Assembly: GCA_030248215.1 (NCBI GenBank)
Contig: JASANG010002724.1
Span: 1 to 64,000, forward strand
Direction of reading: 5' to 3'
Length of the DNA stretch: 64,000 nucleotides
From: Enoplolaimus lenunculus
Lineage: Eukaryota; Nematoda; Enoplea; Enoplida; Thoracostomopsidae
Made by a program: the position numbers and the translations under genes. The notes beneath the pieces are model-generated. The model ran no database searches, was not told the DNA's origin, and saw only the letters and a program-made list of their open reading frames with translations. This document shows positions 10,968 to 25,900 of the stretch, piece after piece (the stretch's first letter is position 1; each line of letters begins with the position of its first letter).

Positions 10968-13900
10968 GTAAGTATTTATGTCCTGTGACGTGTTTTTATT
11001 ATGCATGTTTCAGCTAACGTGCCGAACGAAGAGGCACTTCTGATTGGTTGTAATGTTTTATTTATAGAGGTTTTTTCAAAGATCAGCTTTTCATGCATTT
11101 CTGCTAAGGGCCGCAGGTTCCTAGAAACCGTACCCTTAACCACAATTTTTGCTCTGCATAGTTGTTTAAATCCATTTTAAATTTGATTACACACCAAACA
11201 TTAAGTATTGAAACGTCACTAAAATATGATATTTTTATATTGTAATGCAATATACTGGCAATTTGCTAGTGCAGATCCTTAGCTTACTCGAACAAGTTCC
11301 AAACTCGAAAAATTCCCCATATTTACCTTGCCACGTGAAAAATTTTCCTTGTTTGACCTTGTACTTTTAAAATCGGAAAGATAAAAACATGGGTTAAGGT
11401 CACTTCTAAACCTCAAAGAAACAAATTTGTAATTGAAAGCTAAAAATACTAAAATATTTTAAACAATTGTGAAAATTCAAATTTTGTTCAGTGAGATTTG
11501 GTTCGCGAAATGCCGGATATATCCGATATCAATAATACATGAAAAATGTTTATATGTACGTATTTATTTCTATGGTTTAATCGACTACTTTTTAACGCTT
11601 ATCTTTAAAATGTTAAAAGAGCTGAGATATACACATCATAGACCTCCAAGCGGGCAACATTGCCGCCGAAACGCTGTTCAATAGATCTCTTTCGGCAAAA
11701 TTACAAAAGTGACGGTCCAGGTTTTTTCAAACAATATGATACCGCCAGCAGCTTGATATTGTTTACATAACGCATACATGCATTCAGGAAAACTCTTATT
11801 TGAAACGTAATAATGCCAAAATGTGGATTTTATATATTTTTCTGGAACTATGATATGTTGTTTTGTCTTATGGGTGTATGCCCATTTATGCGCTATATAC
11901 GTATTTAATATTTTATATATTATATATTTTAAGTAACTGTACGCTACGCTCATATACGTAAATCTAATAATTATAGCCAAATTAGCTATAAATATTGCCG
12001 CGTTTTGTATAATATCATATTTTTGCGGTGAGCTGAAGCAAAATCAAGTCTCACTTGTTTCCACTGAACACGAAGTCTTCGTCGGCTACGCAGGATGCAG
12101 TCGTGTGCTTTCCAGCATTTTCTTTTTCGCTTGCAAAGTTGTCTAAATTGAGTTAGTGAATAAGTCTGGTTAAATGAGACGTACTTGTCGCTGACTTTCT
12201 GCACGATGTATGCATACTTTAACGTATTTTTATCTCCGCTTTTGCTGTAAATACTTATGCGTATATGCATGTACACCAAACGCGTTGCCAGGGGGTCTTT
12301 TGCTGTAGAACCCTCATTTGGAATTTTTGTTCAGGCGGTTTATAGGAATATTTTCACTTGGTACTTATGTAACATAGTAAAAGCCGCCCCTCGAGAAATT
12401 TTTATGGAACGCGACCGTTTCGTTCCAAAATGCTTGGCTACGCCTATGGCATATATTTACCAAACGAGCGTTTACATTTTTCTGCTGATGAGTTGAAGCG
12501 GAAAACTATTGAACGTCAAAACGCAGTCTGTGTGCGTAAGGATATGAACGAACCTCTTGGCGAACCGTTGACGTGAATGTCTATCTGTTCATGTAACGCA
12601 GCCACTTACCCTCCCTTGTTTTTTTAGATCGTATCTTATGCAAGTTGTTAAGGATGAAAAATTGCGTTTGGGGGTAGGTATATAACTGTTTCGCTCTAGG
12701 TAAAAGGTCAGTGGTGAAAAATGGATCATATTTGGGCGTACAGAAGGTTTGGCTTGGGGGTAACGTACGTTAACAGTGGTGTAGGCGTATAGGTATATGG
12801 ATACATATTTTAATCTTAGTTAAATTTGCTACTAAATGGGGTAGGTTTAAGCTGTATGACGCATGGGTGGAGGAATGTAATATTTTGATTCATTTGGGGG
12901 ACAGAAGTAGTTTTGTATCATGAATATTGTCGTCACATGAAGGCTTGAAATATTTGCAAACTAATTAACAGAATAGCTGTAATGGCAAGGTCTAAAGCAT
13001 TTGTAGCGAACATGTTTCTTAATTGAACCTATCAGTATTCATATATCCTTCGGTATATATATATACATGTGATATGCATTCATATTCGCCTAGACGTGTC
13101 CATTGTTGACATTTAGGCTTCGGGTTGATGTTTAAACATAAGTGAAGTGCCGCAAAATGAAGCCTTTTCGCCGTAGGCAAATTAGATAAAATCAAGAATG
13201 ACAGCAATATTGTCGTATGGTTGAGGTCTGTTTTAGTTTTAGGTGCCGACGGAACGGCAATAGTCAAAAGACTGCTGCTGTATATATGCTGTAGTTGCAA
13301 TTTGGCTGTGTTCTGATTGGCATGGGATTTCGAGTTATGTATATATGTATTATGTGCATGAGTGATTTTGTATCATTTCGCGTATGCATGGATGCTGGTT
13401 TGCTTATATAAATCAAAATTTGATTGTTGATGTTGGATTTGAGTGACAAAGTAATTCGGTTCTGCTGCAATTTGTAAGCGCTGAAGAATACAGAATTGGA
13501 TATTTTATTGGTTTGATCACGATATAAAAGATAAATATATATATATATGTTATATACAATATATTATATATATTATATATGTTGTATATATATACTAATG
13601 TAGAGTACGATAAAAGTTCGTATTTGGTTTAAAATTTGGCATATAAATATGTACTCGAAGTTAGGAATCGGCATTTGATTTTGAAAAAAGCCGACTTCAG
13701 CAAAGTTCGAGACAACGTTTAGCACATGCGGTTCTGGTCCTTAATCAATGCTTTAATGCATTCGAGTTTCGATTTTTATGAAATATTCTTCGTGTTTTGG
13801 TGACAGGAGTTGTATTAAAAAAGAATTGCTATTTTTATCGACCCACCAAGCTGCAATTAAAGCAGTTGACAATATTGTTTTGTTAACAGTAAGACTGTAT

Positions 13901-16900
13901 TTGAATGTAGACAGCAAATCCTTGTACAATATAAAATGTGTACAGGGCTTGAAAAATGAAAAATCAATTTCAGAGCAGCGTCGGATTTCAATTTTATTTT
14001 AAGGTCTATACAACTTTGACAAATACGATATTTCAGTAGGGATAATGATGAGAAAATTAATTTTGCTATTTTGAAATCAATTCTATACATAATACTATTG
14101 GCAGACGTAAATCATGTCAGGCTAAACTGTGGATAGGCTGATCCGTTTGGCATCTACACAACTATTGGACGGCTCAGATCCGTTGTCTAAGAAAATTAGC
14201 GGATGCGCAACTGGTTATACTTGTAGGCATTCAAGGATCTTCTTGCCTTGGTGCAATACAAAATGGACGTCCTGTTTGTGGAAGTTGAACAAATATCGTA
14301 TGAGTTTATGTATCAGAGTTCGGAGCGGGTTACCGTCATATGCACAATCTTAAATTGGCTACAACAAACGAATCAATGTTCCGTTATGTGAAATTGTAGA
14401 TGTAGTGTCACTGTGGTTATAACTTTACGTTAATACACTGTCAAGTACATCCGGGGTTTATATACTTGGTTAGGTTTAGGTTTAATCTTTTTAGTGAGCG
14501 AAGGTAGGCCAAATGATGGATGTGTGCGCCCAGATGGAAATTGCCAAAAATTACTGATATCAGCTTAACTAACTTTTTTTGACTGAAAGCCTATTCCAAC
14601 TCTGATGGTGCTGACGATACGTACGTTGATTATTACTTACTTGTTTGTATCTGCAATTTTACACCGCGAGAACAATGTGTGTGTGTGTGTGTGTGCAATG
14701 AAATGAGTACTAATCCTAATTAACAACGGTTAACATTGAAATTCCGGTTGTCAGAAAATGTAGTTAAATTTTGACTAAAATTCCATCTCCGGCTTAGGGT
14801 TGCGCTCTATGTATACTTGTCGTAGCGTCGTCCGTCACCATACAGTATCGTACATGAGTAATTCGCGTACAGTACTGCACCGTGACTGATGGCGTCGTAC
14901 GGGTGACGAATGGCGCCAAAAGGCGTCGTACGAGTGATGGGCGGCGCCGGACGTCATCAAAAGTATAGCGCCATCCTTAATGTTGTTTTGCTCACAACCT
15001 GATAGCTGGTAAACAGAATAACCTGTCAAAGCTAATTAATATATAATATTTGTTACATATTTACGCTTATGAGTTAATCTTTTGTCACAACTTATTACTC
15101 TGTTTGATACTGACTGGGTTATAATAGCAGGTTAACCTTAAATATTTATAGCTGTTAAATCTCCAGGGTTGTGTAGAAACCATTTTATTATTAATGGTAA
15201 TTTTCTGTTTGACCGCCGTTTACAGGTATAATACACCAGTAAGGCATAATAATTACTTGCCAATGAAATGCGTTATGATAATTGATAAATGCCGTATTTG
15301 GAATTATTGATCGAAAACGGCATCAAATGCATTAACTTGCGTCAAAGTCGTAGTCAGGGGGATGTTCTGTGGTCAAATCACCCCCTCCCCGCTCCGCCTC
15401 CTTTTTGGTATTTTTGTAAAGGGGTTTTTGTATATATTTCAGGTTGTAATTACTAGAAACCCCATTGGAAATTTTCAGTGAACATGACATCGCGTTTCCG
15501 TAATCATGGTTACGTTCATGACTTACTTGCATATAATTATATAGCGCTGTTTGCAGGGTGCAAAGCGGGACTGGATTATACCCGAATCGGAATCGGAATA
15601 ACAAATTTATACCGGAATCGGAACTACAAATTTTGTGACTGTACCGATAATTTGTATTAACAAGTATAAAATTGATTTAGGGTGTCTGTTGGCTGGCAAC
15701 AATCGTCAAACACGTCACATGAACTAATTGGCAATCATTTTTTGGCTCTATAAAACTAAAACTACAGTCAATTATTTATAAATTAACTCATTGAAAAGAA
15801 TCTAATAGACAAGTGATGCAGAAATTTATACAACATATCACAACAAGTAGGATTAAAATTAAAATATGGAAATTCCGATTCCGATTGATTGTGCAATCGG
15901 AATCAGGATCGGAACTCTTTTTGAATCGGAATTGTAATCGGAATCAGAATTCCGATTGCACCCTGGCTGTTTGAAAATTTTCAGTCGTACCTGGCACGTT
16001 TATGCTAGCTCGAGTTTTTTTTTTGCGATTGGAAAGTTAAACAATACTTCTCACGATTCTATTCAGTTGAATTTGTAATTCGAAGATTCAACTGAATGAA
16101 TGTTTTACCGTCACGTAATTCGCAACTAAAACACAATATCAGTAGCGGAAAACTGTGCAGAATAGGCTTACTTTACTTTAAACAAAGTACAGTTGTGCGT
16201 GATTGATTTTAACATTTTTACGCTGGTAACATTGTACTGGAATTATGGGTTTCAAATTAACAAACAGATACTTAAGCCAAAGGTGAAGCACAATTAACCC
16301 CTTCTCACATTGAGTTGCCTATAGGCAACTCAGCGCAGTGTATATACGTTAAATAATATATACCGCACCGTGTTTAACAATTGCAACACGTATACATAGT
16401 ACTAAATCGCCACAAGACGTGAGAGCCCCCTCGGGCTCGAGCGTCAAGGTCCTATAGCTGAGTGGTGGTGGTATACGCCTCCCACTCCATTCACCGGAGT
16501 TCGAATCCTAGCATAAAAATAGGTGTGAGGGGAAACAGAAAATATTCATGTGAGAAAGAGTTAATTAGTTTATAAGCTAAAATAATGTTTAGTTTGCTAA
16601 TTTTAAAAATAATCAGTAAAGCCGTATTGACACGTGCAAGTTTTTGCTGCGATAGCTTTGCAACTGCAAATTGCACACAGAACTTGTATTTTAGCATCAG
16701 ACAATGAGAAATCGGATGCAATAAATTCAGTGAACCTGCACAGTTGTTGACACATGTGAACTAAATTCGTAGCCTTTGATTTTTAATGAATTATTTGCAA
16801 GTGCAAGTTTTTCAACCGGGATTTTGGCCAAAACGTGCAAGTGCAAGTTGCAGCTGCAATTTCTGGTAGCAAAAACTCGGACGTCTGAGTAGGGCTTAAA

Positions 16901-19900
16901 TTGTTGCCAAAAATTTACTTTCAAACGCTAGTCAAATATGTTAACAAAATAACTTGCTGTATTCAATGGTTTAAAAATGCTGACATACTCCAACGAATGG
17001 AAATATTATGTAATGTCTCATGAAACAGAACTAATACCTATATTTCATGTGAACAATAGATTTTAGCTTGACCGAAAGCATCTTCGACACCTGAGTATTA
17101 TAAATTGTTCGATGGGGGAATGATATGTTTGAAGTGCATTGTACTGCGTACAGAGTAGTACCCCCCGACAACTAAACGATTTGACGTATCCCATTGACGA
17201 ATAGAGTCGTTTTGAAACGGACCGTTGATACGAGTAGTCTTGGGGGGGAAGTGACACACAGATCACAATTTGATTATTGGAAGGGAAAATGATAATTAAG
17301 CTTAACTGGATCATGCCTGTCGTTCCATAGCGGTAATTTGTTCGTTGCTTCAGTTGATGACCGGGGCGTGGTTTGCCGTTGGAGATAAGTCGTCTACGCA
17401 TGCTAAAGATTCAGTGTTTCTGTGTCAGCCGCTAGGGAAATCCAAATTGCTTTACGGTTATTGAAAATTTAAATGCTTATTCGGTGTGTGTGTTGATTGG
17501 AACGCACAAAGTAATACCCGTCTGCTGTCGTGCAACCAGCGATTTTTTACTACAGGGAACACGACACAAACGGGTATTACTTTGGGCGTTTAGGGCACAC
17601 GACACATGAAGCATATTCCAGAGAAGGCAGAGAAAGGTTTCCTAACACAGATATCTTTTTTAATTTAGTGGAAAAAATGTATCCGAGGGGAGCGAAGCGT
17701 TGCGTAGCGGCGGCGGTGACCCCAGTCGCCACTGGTAGATAGGAGCTTACACTGTTTACGTGTAGAAGAAATAAAGTCAGTTTGTATGGTACAAGCTGTT
17801 TAAAAGGTATTGGGCTCGGAACCTTGTGGTTTACTTTCAAACTTGAAAATCGATCAGACCTTCTGTATATATATATATTGGGTTTTGTTGTCTTTGCCAT
17901 TATAGAAATTTTACCGACGCGACTTTGATAGCTCAGGCAGTTGATAGTTTTGTATTGTATACGTACATAACTTATGTAATACGCTCAAGCCGAAATTGAA
18001 ATGGGCCTATGCATTGCGACAATAATTAATTATGAGAAGTATTTGTCTCAAACTTTTTTATCGTTCATCTAATTTTTTTCTTGTGCACCAGTTGTTGTTG
18101 CTTTGCTTGTTCAGTTTACTGCCAGAACCGGAACCGGAATGTGAAAAAATAACCGGAAACGGAACCCCGGAAAATGAAAAATACATGCCGCCGAAAAAGT
18201 TTTATTTTTATTTTTGCAATATGGTTTGTGGCGTACGCGCTGCGCTGTCGTTCACGTCATGTCAAAATGTAATTTTTGTGGTACGCGGTAAATGCGCGTC
18301 GATCCGTAGCCGGCTTTGCTTAAAAGCCTACTAAAAGCGACATAATCGTTGTCACGATAACTTACAAACGACGCCGGCCAGGGTGCAGTCGGAATTCCGA
18401 TTCAAAATTTCGATTCGGATTTGGATTGCACAATCGAAATCGGGGAATCGAAACTTCCACGTTTTGATGTTAAGCATACTTGTTGTGATATGTTGTATAA
18501 AAATTCTGCATCATGTATCAATTAAATTGTTTTCGATGAGAGTTAACTTATCAATAATTGATTGTAGTTTAGCTTTTGCTGAACCAAAAACTGATTGTCA
18601 ATGTGTTCATACGATGTTTTCGAGAGTTGTTACCAGCAGGGTGCAACCGGAATTCCGGTTCCGGTAAATTTTTACCGGATTTAAAAATTCCGGTATTATA
18701 ATTTGGCCGTTTCTTAACTTTGCTAATTTTTAAGAATCTCTTTTGAAAGCCACTTGTACTACGAATATAAGCCATTGATGGTGGATTTCACTTCAGTCGA
18801 TGATGAAAATCTAAAATACAACAAATAAAGTAAATACCTATGTTCGACTAAGGTTATTTCACAAATAATAGAGCAAAAAATAAGATTAAAATGAAATTTT
18901 TGGTGAAATGCATTTTTCACTTTCCGGTTCCGTTTCCGGTTCCGGTTCCGGTAAAATTTTCAAATTCCGGTTCCGGTAAATTGTAATTCCGGTTGCACCC
19001 TGGTTACCAGCGAACAGACCACGTTAAATCAATATTCTACTTGTGAATACAAATTATCCGTATAGTCACAAAATTTGTAGTTCCGATTCAGATTCCGATA
19101 TAAATTTGCTGTTCCGATTTCGATTCCGGTATAATCCAGTTCCGCTTTGAACGCTGATGCCAGCTTTCGGCTCAGTTTTCGAGAAATTTTGATCCATTTG
19201 AAAACACAAATGCGGATTGGACATCGGTGTTGAGTTAACGTGAGATCAAATTAGACTAAGTTAATTGGTCTGATCAAAGAATGTTCACCTAGAAAAAACC
19301 TGGGCTGAGTAACAGGTTGAAGTTGAATTTTGTTTTCAATTATGAGTACCGAAAATGTTTGTGTCGCATTTTGTTTAGTTTATGCGTTTTGAATGTATAA
19401 AGTGGGAATTGTTCAAGTGAACACCGACCCCCTACGGTGTGCGACCGGATATCCGGTTCCGGTTTATTAGCCGACAAAAACTGTAATATCCGTGTCCGGT
19501 TCCGGTATGCGCTATCAACCTAGCGAATACCGGATATTTACGGTTGTAGGGCCCAATATCATAAAATAGCTTTTTACAAGTATTGTGATTACATTTCTGA
19601 GGCAAGTTAAGAAATTCAAGTTTCGATACGTTTTAGCTATTTTTAACTTAAACGAGCGAGAGTTAAACGCATTTTTTGTATTATTTCAGTTTATCAGCTG
19701 CAATTATATAGTTTATAACAGACAGAAATCTTGATCACGCGAAAGATACAACAAAAATAAGTTATTTAAACACATTAACAATTACAGTATCCGGTTCCTG
19801 TTCCGGTAAAAAATTCAATATCCGGTTCTGTTTATCCGGTTAATTAATATCCGGTTCCGTTTACCCGGTAAAATAATATTCGGTCGCACCCTGCCATTAC

Positions 19901-22900
19901 CTACATTTTCAGTTGGCATTGTGTGTAAGACTGATTTTCATATTTGCCTGTATATATCATAGCTATCTGTCAAGTGCATGTGTTTAACAAAGGATTATGA
20001 AATATGATGGTTAATTTAACGGCTGTCTGTATGAGCTGGAACGATCGCTAGTGTATATACCCATGAATATTTGGCTATGAAAAAAATTAAATTATATATC
20101 ATGAATGAATTGTTTGATTTGAAACAGCGCTGGATTTTAATTCAGGAAGATATAAACTTTAGAATCAGCTGTAGAAGTATATAATTGTTTGATGTAAGAT
20201 CAAGTATAAAGGTACGTATGTATTATTCTAAAAATCGCTGTCTGTAAATTTGGGAACAGGATATATCACGTATTCTTAGGTATCTACGACCCTGGAATCA
20301 AAGTGCCAATGGTATATATTTGTGTAATACGGATATGTACGTAAGTATATATATAGATATTTATATATATAGATATATACGTATATATTATATACGTATA
20401 TATATTTATATTTATACTTATTTACTTGGAATTTAGGAAGCTTACTCTACTGCGTATTTGGTTACATGACGAACTAAAACCGTTCGTATATTTTAAGCAT
20501 ATCATGAAAACAGCGAACGAATTAAAGCGGAATCAGGCGGAGTTCAGGGGTCAACCGCCCGTTGAGAGTTGGGTAAAACGCGTTTTTGTATACTTTTTTC
20601 AATTTGTGACGCAAGAAGTCGTCGTAGGAATTTTTGTAACTCGTGTATTTTTGAATTATTCTAGCTACGTCTATACTAACGAAAAGCAAATTGTTCAACA
20701 TATGCATGGATATAGGTCGGGTCCGTAGTCAAGGGGGGACAGTGGTGGAGGCTGAGTCCCCCACCCACTGGAAAAATTTTGGGACCCCTAGAAAATTGTC
20801 AAGTTTGCTTGCAAGTCATTAAAACTCTTGAATGCCCCTCGTGAAAAAATTTTTATCCTAACCTAGCAAGGTGAGCTGGCTACGGGCTTGATATAGGTAT
20901 ATATTACGTATAGTAATCTATACGTTAGGTTAGTTTGTTGTCCTGTGGAATTATATTTACAGGGAACGTTTTCATATATATAAATATGTAGTAGGTTCTC
21001 GTTTTATATTACGTTACGTACCAGCAGGGATGGGCGGTCTCGGTCTCGGCAAGTCTCGGGATTTGATTGATTGGTCTCGGCAAGACTCTGGATTTGATTG
21101 GTCTCGGCAAGTCTCGGGATTTGATTGGTCTCGGCAAGTCTCGGGATTTGATTGGTCTCGGTCTCGCTTTTTGTTAGTCTCGGTGGTTTGAAAACCGAGA
21201 CCAAAGAGTGAAAAAGAGATAAGCAATCACAAAAAAATTTTCCTTAGATCGCAACTTTGAGCCGAAAGTATTTGCGCATTTCGCCTACCAACACAGACAG
21301 TGAACAATCGCGGTGCACCGCGACGTTATTATACAGCGATTCGAGAAACAGAATGACCCTTCAATTGAATGAAACGGCAATTCAGAGCAGATAAAATGAT
21401 CAAAACTTTTGTTAAAAATCTTATTTTTACTTTCGGTAACGGTAAAAATTTGACCGAGACCGTGACCAATTGGACTGTGTGGTCTTCTCTTTGGCCGGCC
21501 CCCCCGGTGTTCCCCCGCTCGTCCACCCAGGACTAGAAGAGACGAGACACAACCTCGAGAATCAAAACAAAAAAAACAAACAAAAAGATGCAAAAACATT
21601 TCAAAATCAAACCATTTTTGGGCAAACGCGGGCTGACGGGAATAACGGAAAAGGCCCCAAAGTGCAAAATGAAGTGTACAACTAAAGCTTGCATAAGCCA
21701 AAACGACTGCAATTCGGTCACAGTTAAATAAAGTAATAGTGTACGTATATGCATACGGTATCACGACAATTCGTCGCCCAACAGCTTATTTTGTGGATAT
21801 GTTGAAAAGTGGTCGTTTGGGTGTATGTATATATGCTTTATTTTGTTGCTTTATTTTGTTGCTTTCTGTTGCTTTATTCAAATTTGTATTATTTTAATTT
21901 CAGAAAAATACCAAAGACGTTTGCGTTTGATCATTGTTTCTGGTCATTTGACACAAATGATGCCCATTTTGCAGGTAAGCTTATGCTTTTTTTTCGTTTA
22001 TAATTTGTACTGAGTTTGTTGATGCGAATCAATTTTGTAAGTCGAGTTGTTGGTTATTATTGAAATTTTTTCAATTAATTATTTCAACTTTAGTCGAAAA
22101 CATTATAATATTTTGATGTTACAGCCAGCTACATGCATGCGTTTTTTCTAAGCTATGGCATATCATTTAGAGCTAATCGCAACTACAGCTAAATTAGAAC
22201 GACGGTGAAAATTTCGGGTTTTGGGTTTGTAGTGTACATATTTAGGTTTTTAAGCTGACTAACGATGACGATTAATATTTCGTATGCCAACCCTAATCAA
22301 TTTGTGTGTTTGTTTTCTTATTTTAATAATTACTTGGTAGATGCAAGTGCGTTAATTAGAATTAATTTTTTTATTAATTTTACTGAAATAAAAACAACAA
22401 CAAAACGATCAAAACAATGTTTTGTTCGTATCGAGTATTTGGTGATATTTAATTTTCTGATGAAGCTTTGACTTACAATAGTAGATATGTTTTTTTGCAG
22501 TTCTGAGCGTTCATACGTTTCTTTGATATTTATTTTAGATCAAGAAACCGTATTTAGCGCTCTTGGAAGTGGAGTTTTGGAAAATGCATTCGCCGGTTAC
22601 AACGCGTGTATTTTTGCATACGGTCAAACAGGTATGTAACTGATCTGAGGTCACCACGCGACAGCAAGATTGATCGGGGCAGGGAACTGCGAGTTTATTA
22701 AATTAGAAAAACTAATATTTTGTGTGTTGGGATAATGCTAAAATTGTACTTGGCTTCTCGTTTGCTTCACTCGTGACGTTTCGTCGACTCTTCAAATATT
22801 GCATGTAGTTGTGTATTTTTCATCAGCACAACGTAATCGCGGATAATTTGTTGTTTTAGCTTAAATTTGTTATCTTCAAGTTGGTTTGTGAATGTTTATT

Positions 22901-25900
22901 AAATGAAACAGTTTTGATATGCTTGGTTACTTTAAACATTTAATTTATTCTGTTTGTATAGGTTCTGGCAAATCCTACACAATGATGGGCAGTTCAGATG
23001 ACAACGGTATTATTCCGCGGCTGTGCGAAACTGTATTCAGTCAGGTATTGTGTTAAACTTCATTTTTTGCTTGGGTCATTGGTTTACTTGTTCATCACGT
23101 TTTATGTTTCTGTGACGTTGTCGCTTTTTAGACAGGAAGGCTTTACCGAAATTAGAGTCGATTTTAAATGGCGTCAGAAAACTCAGTTTTTTTGTAAAAT
23201 GGGGACGTGCACGTCATATTTTTGAAAATTGAAAAACCAAAGTTGCGGTAGATGAATTGCTTGAATGCCACCGCTTATGTTGCTGGCTCAAAGACACGCG
23301 AAATTTCTTACCACGAGAATAATATTAATTGCATTAGTCACGGGCAATTTTTAATTTCCAAAGTCTCGGTATCGATATCGTATCCGGGTCTGTATCCAGA
23401 TATCGGTATCGATATTTTGTAGTATCGGTTCAACATTATTTTGAAGTGAAATTTTTTCGCTTCGCCGATTACTTTGTTAAGCAGTAACTGGGCATCGATG
23501 GCGTTTATGGGTCATCAGAGACCCGATTTGGAACGCGACTGCGATTCCAATAAACACTGCCCGTAGTGTAATTCTTGACGTTGGTTACTTCTTAGTCAAC
23601 TAGCAACCGGGGATCGATGTGTCCTGTGGCTGTGTGAATTTAGAAACGCATGAACATTTGTTTGGGTTTTGGAATACGACGATTGTATGCGGTGTATATA
23701 ATTTGCTGTAGTAATTTAGTATGTCGAGGTTGTAAGTATATGAATGTTTTACTCGAACTAACTTTACATTTGAATGTTTTTTCAGATAAACGAGCAGTCA
23801 ACGTCGAAGCTCGGCTTCAAAGTCGAAGTTTCGTACATGGAGATTTACAACGAAAAAGTTAGAGATCTTCTAAATCCAAAAACGTAAGATAATTTCGGTT
23901 GCGTTGCGGTCGAATTGAGGGTTCGGTTTGATGAATTTGTCGCATTAATTTGAGCATATGCCTCTGGTAACGCTCATATAAATTTTTGAATTGCTGGTGG
24001 AGAAAACCATTTTTTAACATTTTACATCTTGTTAAAGTTTGCAGATTTAATAAGTTTTGCGTTATTGGTCGAGTACACTAAACACAGGCGTTTGGCAATC
24101 AATACCAGATAATAATTAAATTGTTTTCATTGTTACAGAACGAAGCATAATCTGAAAGTGAGAGAGCATAACATTCTTGGCCCATATGTCGACGGTCTGT
24201 CGCTGTTAGCTGTTTCTTCATACGAAGTAAGTTATTTTTTAAACACAAATTTAGTATATCGTGTGCTTTGCAGCGTAAACAACTTACTTATGAGGTATTA
24301 ATGTTTGGCGTAAGCATTTTCCTTATGTTGCCGTAAATAATTCTTGTTACATTTTTGTTCTGTGTATGAGTTTTTGTTCTGTGTTCATGAGTTTTGCCAT
24401 GACTGTTCTTGTGTTTGCTCTATGAATATTTCACACAGTGGCAGTTTAAATTCAGGCTATTTTTAAGCTCGCTATCATGTTTACAGTAGCGTATTATTTT
24501 CAGTCTCATGTGACTGTCTAGAAAGACGCTTCAAGGCCATAAATAAAATTATTTGCGATTGTAGAATTTACAAAAACTGTTTACTACGATTCTTTTTATT
24601 TTAGCAAATTAATTCACTTATGATGGAAGGCAATAAATCGCGTACCGTTGCAGCGACAAATATGAACTCAGAAAGTTCTCGGTCACATGCAGTGTTCAAT
24701 GTTAAATTGACACAAACGTTGTACGATGCCGCGACTGGGGTTTGTTGCTTGCTTTAGTTTGTTGTTAAATGTTTTGAGGGCATGCAGTATTATTAGTTTG
24801 AAAGAGGTGTCGGATATCAGTCAGATTTACAAGCAATAACTCTTCTATGTTCAAAATTTGCTATAAGACGTTTGAAAAATAAGATTGAAATCTAAAAAGT
24901 GTTTTTTTTTTTCGATGGGTGTTTCTTGCCTTTTGTCTATAGCTTTTTAAAAACAATATGAGTTAGTTTGTCTGTTGTAAACATCGACATTCGTGTTTAG
25001 CTCGATGTATGTAGGAAGATTGAAGTAATATAGTGCGACTGTAAGAGCCGCTATAAGTGAACATGTTTGTAAAAACGCGTTTGAAATTTAAGAACGAAGT
25101 CTAAAAGGTTTGGGGGCAAGCGTTTTTTTAGTTTTTGGACAATTTTTCGAAAGCCAATATGCGTTCATTTTTGTTTTTCGTAGTTCATCGATACGTATTG
25201 TTTTTGTTCAATCTGGTGTAAAACTCTGTTGTTTTATAGACTGCCGGTGAAAAAGTGAGCAAAATGAGTCTGGTTGATCTGGCTGGATCGGAAAGAGCGC
25301 AGAAGACTGGTGCGGTTGGTGACCGTCTGAAAGAAGGATCGAATATAAACAAGTGAGATTATATTTTATGGCGAAATTTTGAGTTAATGCTGTTACACAT
25401 TATTGCGAAAAAGTTGTAAAATTTTGGATTTCAGTTGTGCTAGTTGAACCGGAAATTTTTTCTACGAGCTTAATATTTTCATACTTTTTTTTGAATCTTA
25501 TGCCGGGTCGTTTTATCAATATGTAGCAGGATGCCTGAAATACAGCCGCTGATTGAAACTCGGGATCGCTCACAACGTTGAGATCGCGGTTGCGCACGCA
25601 GTTTCGCGGTTACACACGCGGTTAAAATTGCGGTTACAGCCGCGGTTAAAATTGTGGTTACAGACGCGGTTCAAACCGCGACTGCGCACGCAATTGAAAT
25701 CGCGGTGTACACAATCACAGTTTCTGGGCACTTAATTCTGTCTGTGACTGAGCACTGAGCTAAATTTTTGCTAGAGTATTTAACAAATAATCAACTTTTG
25801 CTTTGCTGATGATAAAATGAAAATTTTTTATATGTATAGGTTATCTGTGTCAGTTACCTCAATGAAAACATTTCGTCTTGTACTTACAAGTTAAGGGGTT

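Larger units (their letters stand above)
10968..21903 (+). other. KIF13 intron 2 (10.9 kb), no gene inside
   Basis: The largest intron of the gene, interrupting the motor between LQS and [10 protein letters not shown]. It holds AT microsatellite near 13540-13600 and 20340-20410, a GT run near 14680, a Harbinger-like element (14797-14976), hAT-like elements (15554-15965, 18379-19156 with a nested copy, 19434-19890), a TTAA element (16298-16560), a TTGCAGCTGCAA element (16620-16896), CCGG scraps near 18120-18190, a G-rich piece (20720-20885) and a GGTCTCGG array (21035-21180). About 11000-13500 shows little recognisable repeat and no conserved coding signal. A large early intron often carries enhancers or an alternative promoter, which is inference only. 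Confidence 0.7.

Noticed and set aside
16449-16514. Functional tRNA gene
   Set aside because: A and B boxes are present, but acceptor and anticodon stems do not pair convincingly and the same segment recurs inside two other mobile copies.
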